A DNA stretch of 64,000 bases from Neglectibacter timonensis (GTDB lineage: Bacteria; Bacillota; Clostridia; Oscillospirales; Acutalibacteraceae): assembly GCF_900048895.1 (NCBI RefSeq), contig NZ_LT160640.1, positions 868,001-932,000 of the forward strand. The letters are read 5' to 3'. Positions 54,960 to 62,812 of this stretch are shown one piece after another. The notes below the pieces were generated by a model that was given only the letters and a program-made list of their open reading frames with translations, did not search any database and was not told the origin of the DNA. The position numbers were made by a program, and so were the translations under genes. Within the stretch, counting starts at the first letter, position 1. Each line of letters starts with the position of its first letter.

Positions 54960-54963
54960 TCGC

Positions 54964-56133
54964 TTAGGCAAAAGTGTTTACACTTCGGCGGGTAGTGCGC
55001 TCTGTGCAGAAGACCAGCAGCAAAGCCAGCAGCAGCAGGAAGGCTGGAAAGAAAAAGAGGCCAAAAGTTCCTGCCGCAGCTCCAAACAACGGCGGCATAA
55101 AAGTGGAACCCAGATAGGCCGACGCCATCTGAACCCCCATCATGGCCTGTGAAAGGTCTTTGCCAAACACCTCAGGCGTACGGTGCAGCATGGAGGGGAA
55201 TGTGGGCGCACAGCCAATGCCCACAAGGCAGATGCCCAAAAACAGCTTCCATTGGGGCAGCGGAAGAAGCAGAAGCAATACGCCGCAAAGGACGCAGGCC
55301 TCTCCGGTACGGATCAGCGTCCCCGTCTTTATCCGGATTGAGACAAAGCCTGAAACAAGCCTTCCCAGAGTGATCCCAAGAAAAAACAGAGAGCTTAAGG
55401 CAGCGCCGGTATCCGCGTTGACTCCATAAACCGAAACGGCGAAGCTGCTGGCCCAAAGATTGGCCGTGGTCTCCAGGCTGCAGTAGCAAAAGAATCCCAA
55501 CAGTGCCGGCTTCGCGCCGGGAATCCGCAGCACTTGCCGCAGGGGCAGGCTCTTCACCGCAGCCTCTGCCTTCAACTGTGCACCTGAAGCCTTCTTCCAA
55601 AGCGGCAGGGTAAGAACCAGCACCAACACAAGCGCCGTCTGCAGAAGGCCGATGGTACGGTAGCCCATGCGCCAGCCGCCTTCCTTGGCCAGCCAAACGG
55701 CCATGATCACCGGCCCGCTGGTGGCGCCGATTCCCCAAAAGCAATGCAGCCAGTTCATATGCATAGCCTTATAATGGAGCGCCACAAAATTGTTCAGGGC
55801 AGCGTCTACTGAACCTGCGCCCAATCCCAGCGGTACCGCAAGCAGGCAAAACCATATTGCAGAATCGGAAAAACCAAAACCCAGCAGCGCCGCAGCAGTC
55901 AAACCTACGCTCACCAAGGTGACTGTTCCGGTGCCGAATCGTTTGATCAGCCTTGTGCTCATTAGGCTGGAAATCACGGTGCCGCAGGAAACGATCATGG
56001 AGATCACGCCCGCAAAGGAAAGCTGTACACCCAAATCCGAATGAACAGCAGGCCAGGCAGATCCCAAAAGAGAATCAGGGAGTCCCAGACTGATAAAAGA
56101 AATGTAAATGATTATGAGCAATACAGTTAACAT
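54964..56133 (-). CDS. MFS transporter
   Basis: 389 residues with 12 predicted membrane segments, opening MLTVLLIIIYISFISLGLPD and with the MFS motif-like GLPDSLLGSAWP and a loop RLIKRFGTGTV. The layout fits small sugar or drug transporters of the FucP/YfiS-type group. Its start overlaps the end of the ROK regulator gene by 7 bases, so the two are one operon and the regulator's ligand is probably the transported compound or a relative. Confidence 0.9.
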   Translation of the reverse strand: MLTVLLIIIYISFISLGLPDSLLGSAWPAVHSDLGVQLSFAGVISMIVSCGTVISSLMSTRLIKRFGTGTVTLVSVGLTAAALLGFGFSDSAIWFCLLAVPLGLGAGSVDAALNNFVALHYKAMHMNWLHCFWGIGATSGPVIMAVWLAKEGGWRMGYRTIGLLQTALVLVLVLTLPLWKKASGAQLKAEAAVKSLPLRQVLRIPGAKPALLGFFCYCSLETTANLWASSFAVSVYGVNADTGAALSSLFFLGITLGRLVSGFVSIRIKTGTLIRTGEACVLCGVLLLLLPLPQWKLFLGICLVGIGCAPTFPSMLHRTPEVFGKDLSQAMMGVQMASAYLGSTFMPPLFGAAAGTFGLFFFPAFLLLLALLLVFCTERTTRRSVNTFA

Positions 56134-57206
56134 CCTATTTTCTCCTTATTTCCAGCTTTCCCTGCAGCCTCCCGCGCCCAATCCGTAGGATCTCCGAACA
56201 GCTGGCGGCGAAGCGCACGCAGCAGGAGTTCTTCTATTCCCAGTTCATAATCCTTTTCCGGACTGGACAGAATCTCAGCGAATACCTCATATCCGCCGCC
56301 CAGACGAGTCCTTGCCCGTTCCAGGATGGGCTCTCTGTCCTCCGGTATGAAAAAATCCCCATAGAGCGCACATCTACCGGGAGCAGCTACGCTGCACACA
56401 ATCGCCAGCAAGTCCCCTACTGCCGACCGTACCTGGTCTCTGTCTTCATAATCCAACGCAAACCAATCTGTGCCAAAAGGCAGAGATCCTATCTCGCCGG
56501 CAAAGCTGCAATGCCCCAAATAGGGCGAGCCATTGACAATCAGGCCCATCCCCGGAGGAAAATTCCGAGGAAAATATATCCCCGATACCGGATAGGAACA
56601 ATTCCCTTCTCCGAACAGTCTTCTGTAATAGCCATAAACCGTGGCATTGATATCATTGTAGAACACTGCGGGCACCCCGTATTTTTTGCGGCAGCCCTGC
56701 AGCAGCTCCGTCCCCAGCAATGTTTTATGGTCACAGAGGGTGATCTCTTCCCCCACCGCCTCTCCCGGCAGCCCAAAACCGATCAGCCGAATCCCGGCAA
56801 CAGCCTGGAATGCCTTTTCCAACATTTTTCCAAAGCTATCCGGCTGGAGTAGATTGAACCAGGCGTTGTCCTGATAAACGCAGTTCCCCAGCAGATCGAT
56901 CACATGCAGTCTGACCAGGCTTCGGCCCCGGTCTTGAAAACTGTAGAGTGCCAGCGCGTGCCCATAGCTGCCCCGATACCGGTACAATGTGGAAGGACGC
57001 CCTCCCTCTGACGGCATCCTCCCCTCTTCCTCCGCCTCGCCGTTCTCCTGGAGCCCTGCCAGCACATTGTTTACCGTCATCTGACTTAGCCCAGTCTCCT
57101 GTGCCAACTGATATTTCGTCGCCTCACGCAGTTTCCACAGCGCCTGACGTATCCGGCTCTGGTTCACTTTGCGAAGCAAGGGTGCATTCGCCTTTTGCAA
57201 TTTCAT
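56127..57206 (-). CDS. ROK-type transcriptional repressor
   Basis: 359 residues. N-terminal winged helix-turn-helix (about 10-70; YQLAQETGLSQMTVNNVLAG) and a ROK ATPase-fold domain from about 85: IRLIGFGLPGEAV, NDINATVYGYYR and MGLIVNGSPYLG with FAGEIGSLPFG. The usual CxCGxxGCxE zinc motif of ROK proteins is not seen, as in some NagC/XylR relatives. GGGGAGG precedes the ATG. A 14-bp palindrome over its own -10 region argues for autorepression. Co-transcribed with the MFS transporter. Confidence 0.88.
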   Translation of the reverse strand: MKLQKANAPLLRKVNQSRIRQALWKLREATKYQLAQETGLSQMTVNNVLAGLQENGEAEEEGRMPSEGGRPSTLYRYRGSYGHALALYSFQDRGRSLVRLHVIDLLGNCVYQDNAWFNLLQPDSFGKMLEKAFQAVAGIRLIGFGLPGEAVGEEITLCDHKTLLGTELLQGCRKKYGVPAVFYNDINATVYGYYRRLFGEGNCSYPVSGIYFPRNFPPGMGLIVNGSPYLGHCSFAGEIGSLPFGTDWFALDYEDRDQVRSAVGDLLAIVCSVAAPGRCALYGDFFIPEDREPILERARTRLGGGYEVFAEILSSPEKDYELGIEELLLRALRRQLFGDPTDWAREAAGKAGNKEKIGC

Positions 57207-57220
57207 ACCTCCCCATTTAT

Positions 57221-57257
57221 TAATTCACTTATTAAAAGTATTATAATAAGTGAATTA
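57221..57257. promoter_or_regulatory. Operator palindrome of the ROK repressor
   Basis: Perfect 14-bp arms (57221-57234 and 57244-57257) around nine bases, overlapping the -10 of the ROK promoter and its transcript start. Resembles XylR/NagC-type operators in layout. Confidence 0.8.
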
Positions 57258-57282
57258 TACAAAGGCGAGCTTGTTTTGTCAA
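57254..57282 (-). promoter_or_regulatory. Perfect consensus SigA promoter of the ROK-MFS operon
   Basis: Minus strand TTGACA (57282-57277), 17-base spacer, TATAAT (57259-57254). The -35 and the spacer lie inside the terminator hairpin of the ABC operon. Confidence 0.85.
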
Positions 57283-57293
57283 GCTCGCCTTTG
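57260..57293 (-). terminator. Terminator hairpin of the ABC exporter operon
   Basis: 13-bp stem (57293-57281 with 57272-57260), loop of eight. The bases after it are T-rich only in part (TATAATT), because they also serve as a -10. Confidence 0.7.
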
Positions 57294-57295
57294 TT

Positions 57296-59065
57296 TCAGC
57301 TTTCCAGCTGTGCCGTATAGAGATGGTAATAATTCCCTTCCTGCCGGAGAAGCTCTTCGTGAGTGCCCATCTCCGCAATTCCCTTGTTGGAGATGTAAAG
57401 GATGCGGTCGCAGTTTTTAATGGTGGAAAGCCGGTGAGCAATGATAAAGGAAGTTCTCCCCTTCAGCAGCGCCTGCAGGCCTTCCTGAAGCAGCCGTTCC
57501 GTCTTGGCGTCTATGGAAGAGGTGGCCTCATCCAGCACCAGAATTTTCGGATCGGAAAGCAGGGTACGCGCAAAGGCGACCAGCTGTTTTTGGCCCTGGG
57601 AAAGTCTGGAACCCCGTTCGTTGACCTGCGTGTAATACCCGTCTTCCATTTCACTGATAAACTCATGGGCACGTACGGTTTTGGCCGCCGCGATAACCTC
57701 CTCGTCCGTGGCGTCCAGCCTGCCGTACCGGATGTTATCCATAATGGTTCCGGAGAAAATGAAGCTGTCCTGCAGCATGATGCCCATCTGAGAACGCAGG
57801 GAATGCAGCGTCACTCCGGCAATGTCGTGCCCGTCCAGCAGCAGCCTTCCGCTGTTGATATTGTAGAACCGGGAAATCAGGTTGACCACAGTGGTTTTTC
57901 CCGCGCCGGTGGGGCCTACCAGGGCGATGGATTCTCCCGCCCTCACCTGAAGGTTGAAATTTTCCAGGATATTCACGGCGCCGTCATAAGAGAACGTCAC
58001 ATTTTCAAAGGTGACGTTGCCCTGGATAGGAGGCAGCTCCGACGCATCCGGAGCGTCGTCCACAGTGACCGGCTCGTCGATCATTTCGAAAATACGCTCC
58101 AGATACGCCACTGCGTTGATAAAGGTGTTATACAGGTTGGCCAGGTTCAGGATAGGCTGCCAGAACCTCCAGGCATAGGAAGAGATGGCGATCAAGGTGC
58201 CGATCTGTACCTGCGGCCCAAGCATCATCAGCCCTACAAGATACATGGCGCCCACCACCCAAGTGGAGATATTGTCCACGGAGTACCACACCAGGTTGGA
58301 GGTGTACTGGGCCTTCATCCAGGTTTTATAGCAGTTCTTGTTGAGTTTGTCGTATATCCCGGCGTTTTCCTCTTCCCGGGTGAAGGCTTGGGTGATCTTC
58401 ATCCCGTCCAAGCTCTCATGGAGGTAGGCGTTCAGGTTGGAGCTCTTGTTGGAAACATCCTGCCAGGCTCTTCTCTGGGCAGGTTTAATCAGCAGCACCA
58501 ACACCAGGAACAGCGGCACGCCCGCCATCACGATCAGCGCCAGTTTGACGTCGCAGGCGAACATGAAGATTGCAATGAGGATCAGGTTGAAAATTTCCAG
58601 CACGAAATTGATAATGCCGTTGGACAGCGCATCGGACACGCTGTTTACATAATTTATCACACGGGTGAGAATTTTCCCATGTGGCCTGTCGTCATAGAAC
58701 TGGAAGGAGAGCTTCTGCAGATGCTCAAACAGATCCTTCCTGATGTCATAGATGATCTCCTGCCCCACCACGATCATGTATTTGGAACGCGCCCGGGCAA
58801 ACAGGATGGAGAGGATGATGGATACCAGCATCAGCACAGACAGCAGCACCAGCTCGCCTATATTCTTTTCCGGCACCGCCACGTCGATTGCCCGCTGAAT
58901 CAGCAGGGGACCGACCAGGGCGCAGGCAGCGGAAATGGCGGAATAGAGCAGGGACAGTATCATTTTTTTCTTGTGCCGGCCAATGTACACACCGGCGCGC
59001 AGCAGGTGCTTTATATTAAACGGGGTTTCCAGGTTTTCGTCTACGTCAAACCGGTTTCTCGCCAT
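57296..59065 (-). CDS. ABC exporter subunit, canonical ATPase site
   Basis: 589 residues: six membrane segments (about 1-320) and a nucleotide-binding domain with Walker A GPTGAGKTTVVNLI, signature LSQGQKQL, Walker B ILVLDEATSSID (catalytic Glu present) and the H-loop IAHRLSTI. It pairs with the upstream subunit in a heterodimeric exporter of the BmrC/BmrD or LmrC/LmrD kind, for drugs or peptides. ATG one base after the upstream stop, with GGGGAGG inside that gene. Confidence 0.93.
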   Translation of the reverse strand: MARNRFDVDENLETPFNIKHLLRAGVYIGRHKKKMILSLLYSAISAACALVGPLLIQRAIDVAVPEKNIGELVLLSVLMLVSIILSILFARARSKYMIVVGQEIIYDIRKDLFEHLQKLSFQFYDDRPHGKILTRVINYVNSVSDALSNGIINFVLEIFNLILIAIFMFACDVKLALIVMAGVPLFLVLVLLIKPAQRRAWQDVSNKSSNLNAYLHESLDGMKITQAFTREEENAGIYDKLNKNCYKTWMKAQYTSNLVWYSVDNISTWVVGAMYLVGLMMLGPQVQIGTLIAISSYAWRFWQPILNLANLYNTFINAVAYLERIFEMIDEPVTVDDAPDASELPPIQGNVTFENVTFSYDGAVNILENFNLQVRAGESIALVGPTGAGKTTVVNLISRFYNINSGRLLLDGHDIAGVTLHSLRSQMGIMLQDSFIFSGTIMDNIRYGRLDATDEEVIAAAKTVRAHEFISEMEDGYYTQVNERGSRLSQGQKQLVAFARTLLSDPKILVLDEATSSIDAKTERLLQEGLQALLKGRTSFIIAHRLSTIKNCDRILYISNKGIAEMGTHEELLRQEGNYYHLYTAQLES

Positions 59066-59066
59066 T

Positions 59067-60836
59067 TCAAATCGCCTCCCCTTCCGTCTCTTCCATGCCG
59101 TTCTGCAGCAGGAACACTTCCCGGTAATAGCCGGGTTTCTTTGAAAGCTCCTCATGGGTGCCGTATTGGGTGATTTCCCCATGCTCCAGCACGGCGATCT
59201 TATCCGCACGTTTGGTGGTGGAAATACGCTGGGCCACGATGATTTTTGTGCAGGGGAAGTCCAGGCTGGAAAGCTGCTCCTGAATATATTTTTCGGTCTC
59301 CAGGTCCACCGCAGAGGTGGTGTCGTCCAGGATCAGGATGGATGGCCGGACCGCCAGAGCCCTGGCCAGGGCGATCCTCTGCTTCTGACCGCCGGAAAGC
59401 CCGGTGCCGCGCTCTCCAATCACCGTATCAAATCCATCCGGCAGCTTTTCCGCAAAATCCACATCCGCCATTTTTGCAAACCTCTTAACCTCCTCTTCAG
59501 AGAGGGAGGTATCCCCATAGGCAATGTTCCCGTCTACCGTGTCGGAGAACAGGAACACCTCCTGTGTGGCCAGCCCCACGGAGGCCCGAAGATCGTGCAG
59601 GGGATACATTCCTACCGGCACGCCGTCCACACAGACCTCCCCCTTCGTCACGTCGGAAAACCTGGGAATCAGGCTGACCAGAGAGGACTTCCCGGAGCCT
59701 GTGGGACCCATAATGGCCAGAGTCTCGCCCGGCGCTACATGCAGGCTGATATCCTTCAGCACCTTTGCACCGTGAAGCGTCAAGTCCACATTCCGGAACT
59801 CCACCTCCCCCCTCAGTCTTCCTTCCACCTTTTTTGCATCTGCACGGGAAGTGATGGTGGATTTTGAATAATAGAGCTCAATAATCTTGTTGGCGCTGGC
59901 AAAAAAGCGCTGCAGGTCATTGATATGCATCCCCAACATGCGCATGGGGTTGGTGAGCGTCCAGCAGAGGGAATTAAAAAGGGTAAACGTCCCGATGCTG
60001 ATGCGGCCCCAAATCAGGAAAATACCGCCTACCAGCAGAACCGCAATGGCCAGAGACTGGGAAACCCCGTCGATATAAGGGCTGAATTTCAGCCACAGCA
60101 GGGAAGCCTTGGTATTGGCCGTCTTATAGGCTTCATTTTTTTCGTCAAACTTCGCTATCTCATAGTTTTCCCGGGCAAAGGCTTTCACCACCCGGTTTCC
60201 GGAGATGTTTTCCTGCGCGCTGGTGTTCAGCTGGGAAAGCCTCTCCCGCAGGTCCACATAGAGGGGCTGCACCTGCTTGGCAAAACGCTTTGTCAGCAGG
60301 AAAATGACCGGCGTCACCACCAGCAGCGACAGGGCGAACAGCCAGTCCGTCACCAGGAAGCAGATGGAGGTGGTGAGAAACAAAACCGTACAGTCGATGA
60401 GCTGGCGGATGATCCAGGCGACCATAAAGCGCACCATATCCATGTCTCCGGTGAGGCGTGTCATCAGGTCCCCGGTGCGGTTCCGTGAATAGAAATCCTG
60501 GTCCTGCTCCTGCATGTTCCGGTACAAGTCTTTCCGAAGCTTGTAAACCAGTTTCTGAGAACAGGTTTCATAGGTGATTACGGAAAAATAGGCCATCGTT
60601 GTGCGCAGCAGCGTGTAGCCGATGAGCACCGCCACCAATACAATAAGGCGCTGCCTTGCCTCCTCCGTCACCTGCCCCGTCTCCATCAGCGGCTTGAATA
60701 CCGTGTCCATAATGTTCGCCGTGATGAGAGAGGTGCCAAGCACCATCACCGCCAGCACCACCGTGGAACACAGCGCCGCTATGTACCGTTTCCGGCAACC
60801 CTCCAGATTCTTCCAGACCCATTTGAGCTGAAACAT
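59067..60836 (-). CDS. ABC exporter subunit, degenerate ATPase site
   Basis: 589 residues. Six membrane segments, then Walker A GPTGSGKSSLVSLI, signature LSGGQKQRIALAR and Walker B ILILDDTTSAVD, where the catalytic Glu is Asp and the H-loop reads VAQRIST (His to Gln). Both changes mark the degenerate half of a heterodimeric exporter. GGGAGGAGGAAAATT precedes the ATG. First gene of the two-gene operon; a TATAAT lies at 60905-60910 on its strand. Confidence 0.93.
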   Translation of the reverse strand: MFQLKWVWKNLEGCRKRYIAALCSTVVLAVMVLGTSLITANIMDTVFKPLMETGQVTEEARQRLIVLVAVLIGYTLLRTTMAYFSVITYETCSQKLVYKLRKDLYRNMQEQDQDFYSRNRTGDLMTRLTGDMDMVRFMVAWIIRQLIDCTVLFLTTSICFLVTDWLFALSLLVVTPVIFLLTKRFAKQVQPLYVDLRERLSQLNTSAQENISGNRVVKAFARENYEIAKFDEKNEAYKTANTKASLLWLKFSPYIDGVSQSLAIAVLLVGGIFLIWGRISIGTFTLFNSLCWTLTNPMRMLGMHINDLQRFFASANKIIELYYSKSTITSRADAKKVEGRLRGEVEFRNVDLTLHGAKVLKDISLHVAPGETLAIMGPTGSGKSSLVSLIPRFSDVTKGEVCVDGVPVGMYPLHDLRASVGLATQEVFLFSDTVDGNIAYGDTSLSEEEVKRFAKMADVDFAEKLPDGFDTVIGERGTGLSGGQKQRIALARALAVRPSILILDDTTSAVDLETEKYIQEQLSSLDFPCTKIIVAQRISTTKRADKIAVLEHGEITQYGTHEELSKKPGYYREVFLLQNGMEETEGEAI

Positions 60837-61292
60837 AATTTTCCTCCTCCCTTTACCGCACCTCAATTTGAATGCGGAAAAAGAAATTGCATCAAGCTTC
60901 AACTATTATAGCGGACAGGCCAAAAAAGGAAAGAGGATTTGGCAAATTTCCTTTCGGCAGAGTGCCGAATTTTGCAAGTTATCCAGCGCTATTTTGCACA
61001 GTAATCCCTTACATCCGGTAAATCCGAAAAGAATCCTGGTATTCTGCGCAAATTATTCCCAGAATCCTGCACAGCGCTTTCTCTTTCGGAGATGGAACAA
61101 GCGCCGTACAAATCCAATCTGACCTATGGTTCTTCTGTAAGAAACACAGCTTCTTTTTCCTTTAGAATAGAAGTTAGGCCAATAAACCGGCAGACGGCGC
61201 CCAATAAAAACACGCTTTCATGCGCATACTATCAATTATTTTCAATGGCAGGCTTTCTGCAGACAGGCCTGCCACCAGAAAAGGGGATATTC
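60837..61292. other. Gap between the ABC operon and splB
   Basis: 456 bases between divergent genes. It holds a -10 (TATAAT at 60905-60910, minus) for the exporter and a possible SigG promoter for splB. A 67-codon in-frame extension upstream of the splB start has no ribosome-binding site and was not used. Confidence 0.5.
61201..61231 (+). promoter_or_regulatory. Possible forespore (SigG-type) promoter of the splB-like gene
   Basis: CATACTA (61225-61231) equals the SigG -10 consensus; an 18-base spacer leads to CCAATA (61201-61206), close to the TGAATA -35. 62 bases upstream of the gene. Confidence 0.4.
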
Positions 61293-62288
61293 ATGAAATT
61301 CGACGCCGTGTATTATGAACCCGACAGCCTATCCTATCCGTTGGGAGAACAGCTGAAGGAACAATTCTCCGACTTGCCGTGGATCCCGGTGGAGAGCCAC
61401 AACTCCATAGAGGAAATGAGGAAGAAGGAAAATGCCGAGTTTGGGAGAATGAAGCGGAATTTAGTCATCGGGATTCGCAAAACTCATAAGTATACAGAGA
61501 ACCATAAAGTATCTGATTATCTGGTTCCCTACACCTCCTCCGGATGCAGCGCCATGTGCCTGTACTGTTATCTGGTATGCCACTACAACAAATGCGCCTA
61601 TCTCCGCCTCTTTGTCAATAGGGAGCAGATGCTGGAACGCCTGATCAAAAAGGGCCGGAGCAGCCCTTCCCCGCTGACTTTTGAGATCGGCAGCAACAGC
61701 GATCTTATCTTGGAGAACACCATAACCGGCAATCTTTTATATACGATACCCCGTTTTGCCAGAGAGAACGCCGGCATGCTTACCTTTCCATCCAAATTCC
61801 ACATGGTGGACAGCCTGCTCGAACTGCCTCATGAAGGAAAGGTAATATTCCGTATGAGTGTGAATCCACAGCCGCTTATCGCCCGATATGAGCTTGGAAC
61901 TTCCAATTTAAAGAAAAGGATAGCGGCGGTGAACAGCATGTGCGAGGCCGGCTATCCCTGCGGGCTGCTGCTTGCGCCGGTTATGCTGGTGGAGGGGTGG
62001 AAAGGGCTGTACACAGAACTTTTGGAGCAGCTCAGGACAGGCCTGACCGAAAAAATGCAGAGACAAATGTTCCTGGAAATTATCCTGATGACCTATTCCT
62101 TTGTACACCGTGCTATCAACAACGCCGCCTTTCCAAACACTCCCGATTTATACGACAGCAGCCTGATGATCGGCCGGGGAAAGGGAAAATATTGCTACCG
62201 GCCAGAAGCAAGGGCAGAAGCGGAATTATATTTGCGCACCGAGATAAAAAGAATTCTGGGAAACGTCGCAATTCGTTATATCAGCTGA
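61293..62288 (+). CDS. Spore photoproduct lyase-like radical SAM protein
   Basis: 331 residues. Radical SAM cluster motif CSAMCLYC (Cys85, Cys89, Cys92) with the SPL-type CYL that follows; the SPL fold is also supported by VIGIRKTHKY, SKFHMVDSLLEL and AAVNSMCEAGYPCGLLLAP. SPL repairs the thymine dimer of UV-treated spores. The hydrogen-donor Cys of Bacillus SPL (in FEASCTSD) is Ser134 here (FEIGSNSD), while the two conserved Tyr near the cluster are present. Extra Cys at 96 and 101. AAAAGGGGATATTC precedes the ATG. Confidence 0.82.
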   Translation: MKFDAVYYEPDSLSYPLGEQLKEQFSDLPWIPVESHNSIEEMRKKENAEFGRMKRNLVIGIRKTHKYTENHKVSDYLVPYTSSGCSAMCLYCYLVCHYNKCAYLRLFVNREQMLERLIKKGRSSPSPLTFEIGSNSDLILENTITGNLLYTIPRFARENAGMLTFPSKFHMVDSLLELPHEGKVIFRMSVNPQPLIARYELGTSNLKKRIAAVNSMCEAGYPCGLLLAPVMLVEGWKGLYTELLEQLRTGLTEKMQRQMFLEIILMTYSFVHRAINNAAFPNTPDLYDSSLMIGRGKGKYCYRPEARAEAELYLRTEIKRILGNVAIRYIS

Positions 62289-62382
62289 CGCAGCTAGAAC
62301 TGCTTCCCGCCGCCACCGGCAGCTGGGAAGAAGGATTGACTCCTTTTCTCTCAAGAAAAATTAAAAAAACGGAATGAAAAGC

Positions 62383-62410
62383 TTGACTTTCCAAATTTTT
62401 TTGGTATAAT
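62383..62410 (+). promoter_or_regulatory. Promoter of tRNA-Gln
   Basis: TTGACT (62383-62388), 16-base spacer, TATAAT (62405-62410), 31 bases before the tRNA. Confidence 0.8.
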
Positions 62411-62441
62411 AACTATTGCTGTCCGATAGTACAGCAAGTGA

Positions 62442-62515
62442 AGCGGTATTGTGTAAAGGTAGCACAGCAGACTCTGACTCTGTTTGTCTGGGTTCGAATC
62501 CTGGTACCGCTGCCA
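62442..62515 (+). tRNA. tRNA-Gln (CTG), CCA encoded
   Basis: Cloverleaf: acceptor 62442-62448 with its 3' partner, D arm GTGT/GCAC, anticodon stem GCAGA/TCTGT with loop CTCTGAC (anticodon CTG, codon CAG), T arm CTGGG-TTCGAAT-CCTGG, discriminator G and encoded CCA. Confidence 0.93.
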
Positions 62516-62518
62516 AAT

Positions 62519-62556
62519 GGCCTCGGTTTTATTCAGAAAAATCCGAGGCCGTTTTT
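62519..62556 (+). terminator. Terminator between the tRNAs
   Basis: 8-bp GC-rich stem (62519-62526 with 62543-62550), 16-base loop, T5. It ends one base before tRNA-Pro begins. Confidence 0.85.
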
Positions 62557-62557
62557 A

Positions 62558-62634
62558 CGAGGTGTGGCTCAGTTTGGTAGAGCGCTACGTTCGGGACGTA
62601 GAAGTCGCAGGTTCAAATCCTGTCACCTCGACCA
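62558..62634 (+). tRNA. tRNA-Pro (CGG), CCA encoded
   Basis: Acceptor CGAGGTG/CACCTCG, anticodon stem CTACG/CGTAG with loop TTCGGGA (anticodon CGG), T arm GCAGG-TTCAAAT-CCTGT, discriminator A and CCA. No promoter of its own is seen between it and the terminator. Confidence 0.95.
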
Positions 62635-62737
62635 CACTCAGCCCTTCAAATTTGGCTTTATTGCTGGATTTGTAGGGCTTGTTTTTTCGTCTTAACCTTC
62701 GTTTGGTCATTGTTTGGACATCACATCAACCAAAAAA

Positions 62738-62776
62738 AGCCCCCGGCCTCTGGAACAAACCAGGAAGCCGGGGGCT
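62738..62776 (-). terminator. Terminator of the lysin gene
   Basis: 10-bp GC stem (62776-62767 with 62747-62738) followed by T7 on the minus strand. Confidence 0.92.
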
Positions 62777-62812
62777 CTCACTATGCCCAGGAGAGGGTAC
62801 GCCCGGGCAGTC

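Noticed and set aside
57323-59173. 616-codon plus-strand frame opposite the ABC exporter gene
   Set aside because: It is antisense to a well-supported ABC gene, has no conserved motif or ribosome-binding site and arises from codon bias.
61092-61292. 67-codon N-terminal extension of the splB-like protein
   Set aside because: No ribosome-binding site, crosses the putative promoter and lacks similarity to SPL.
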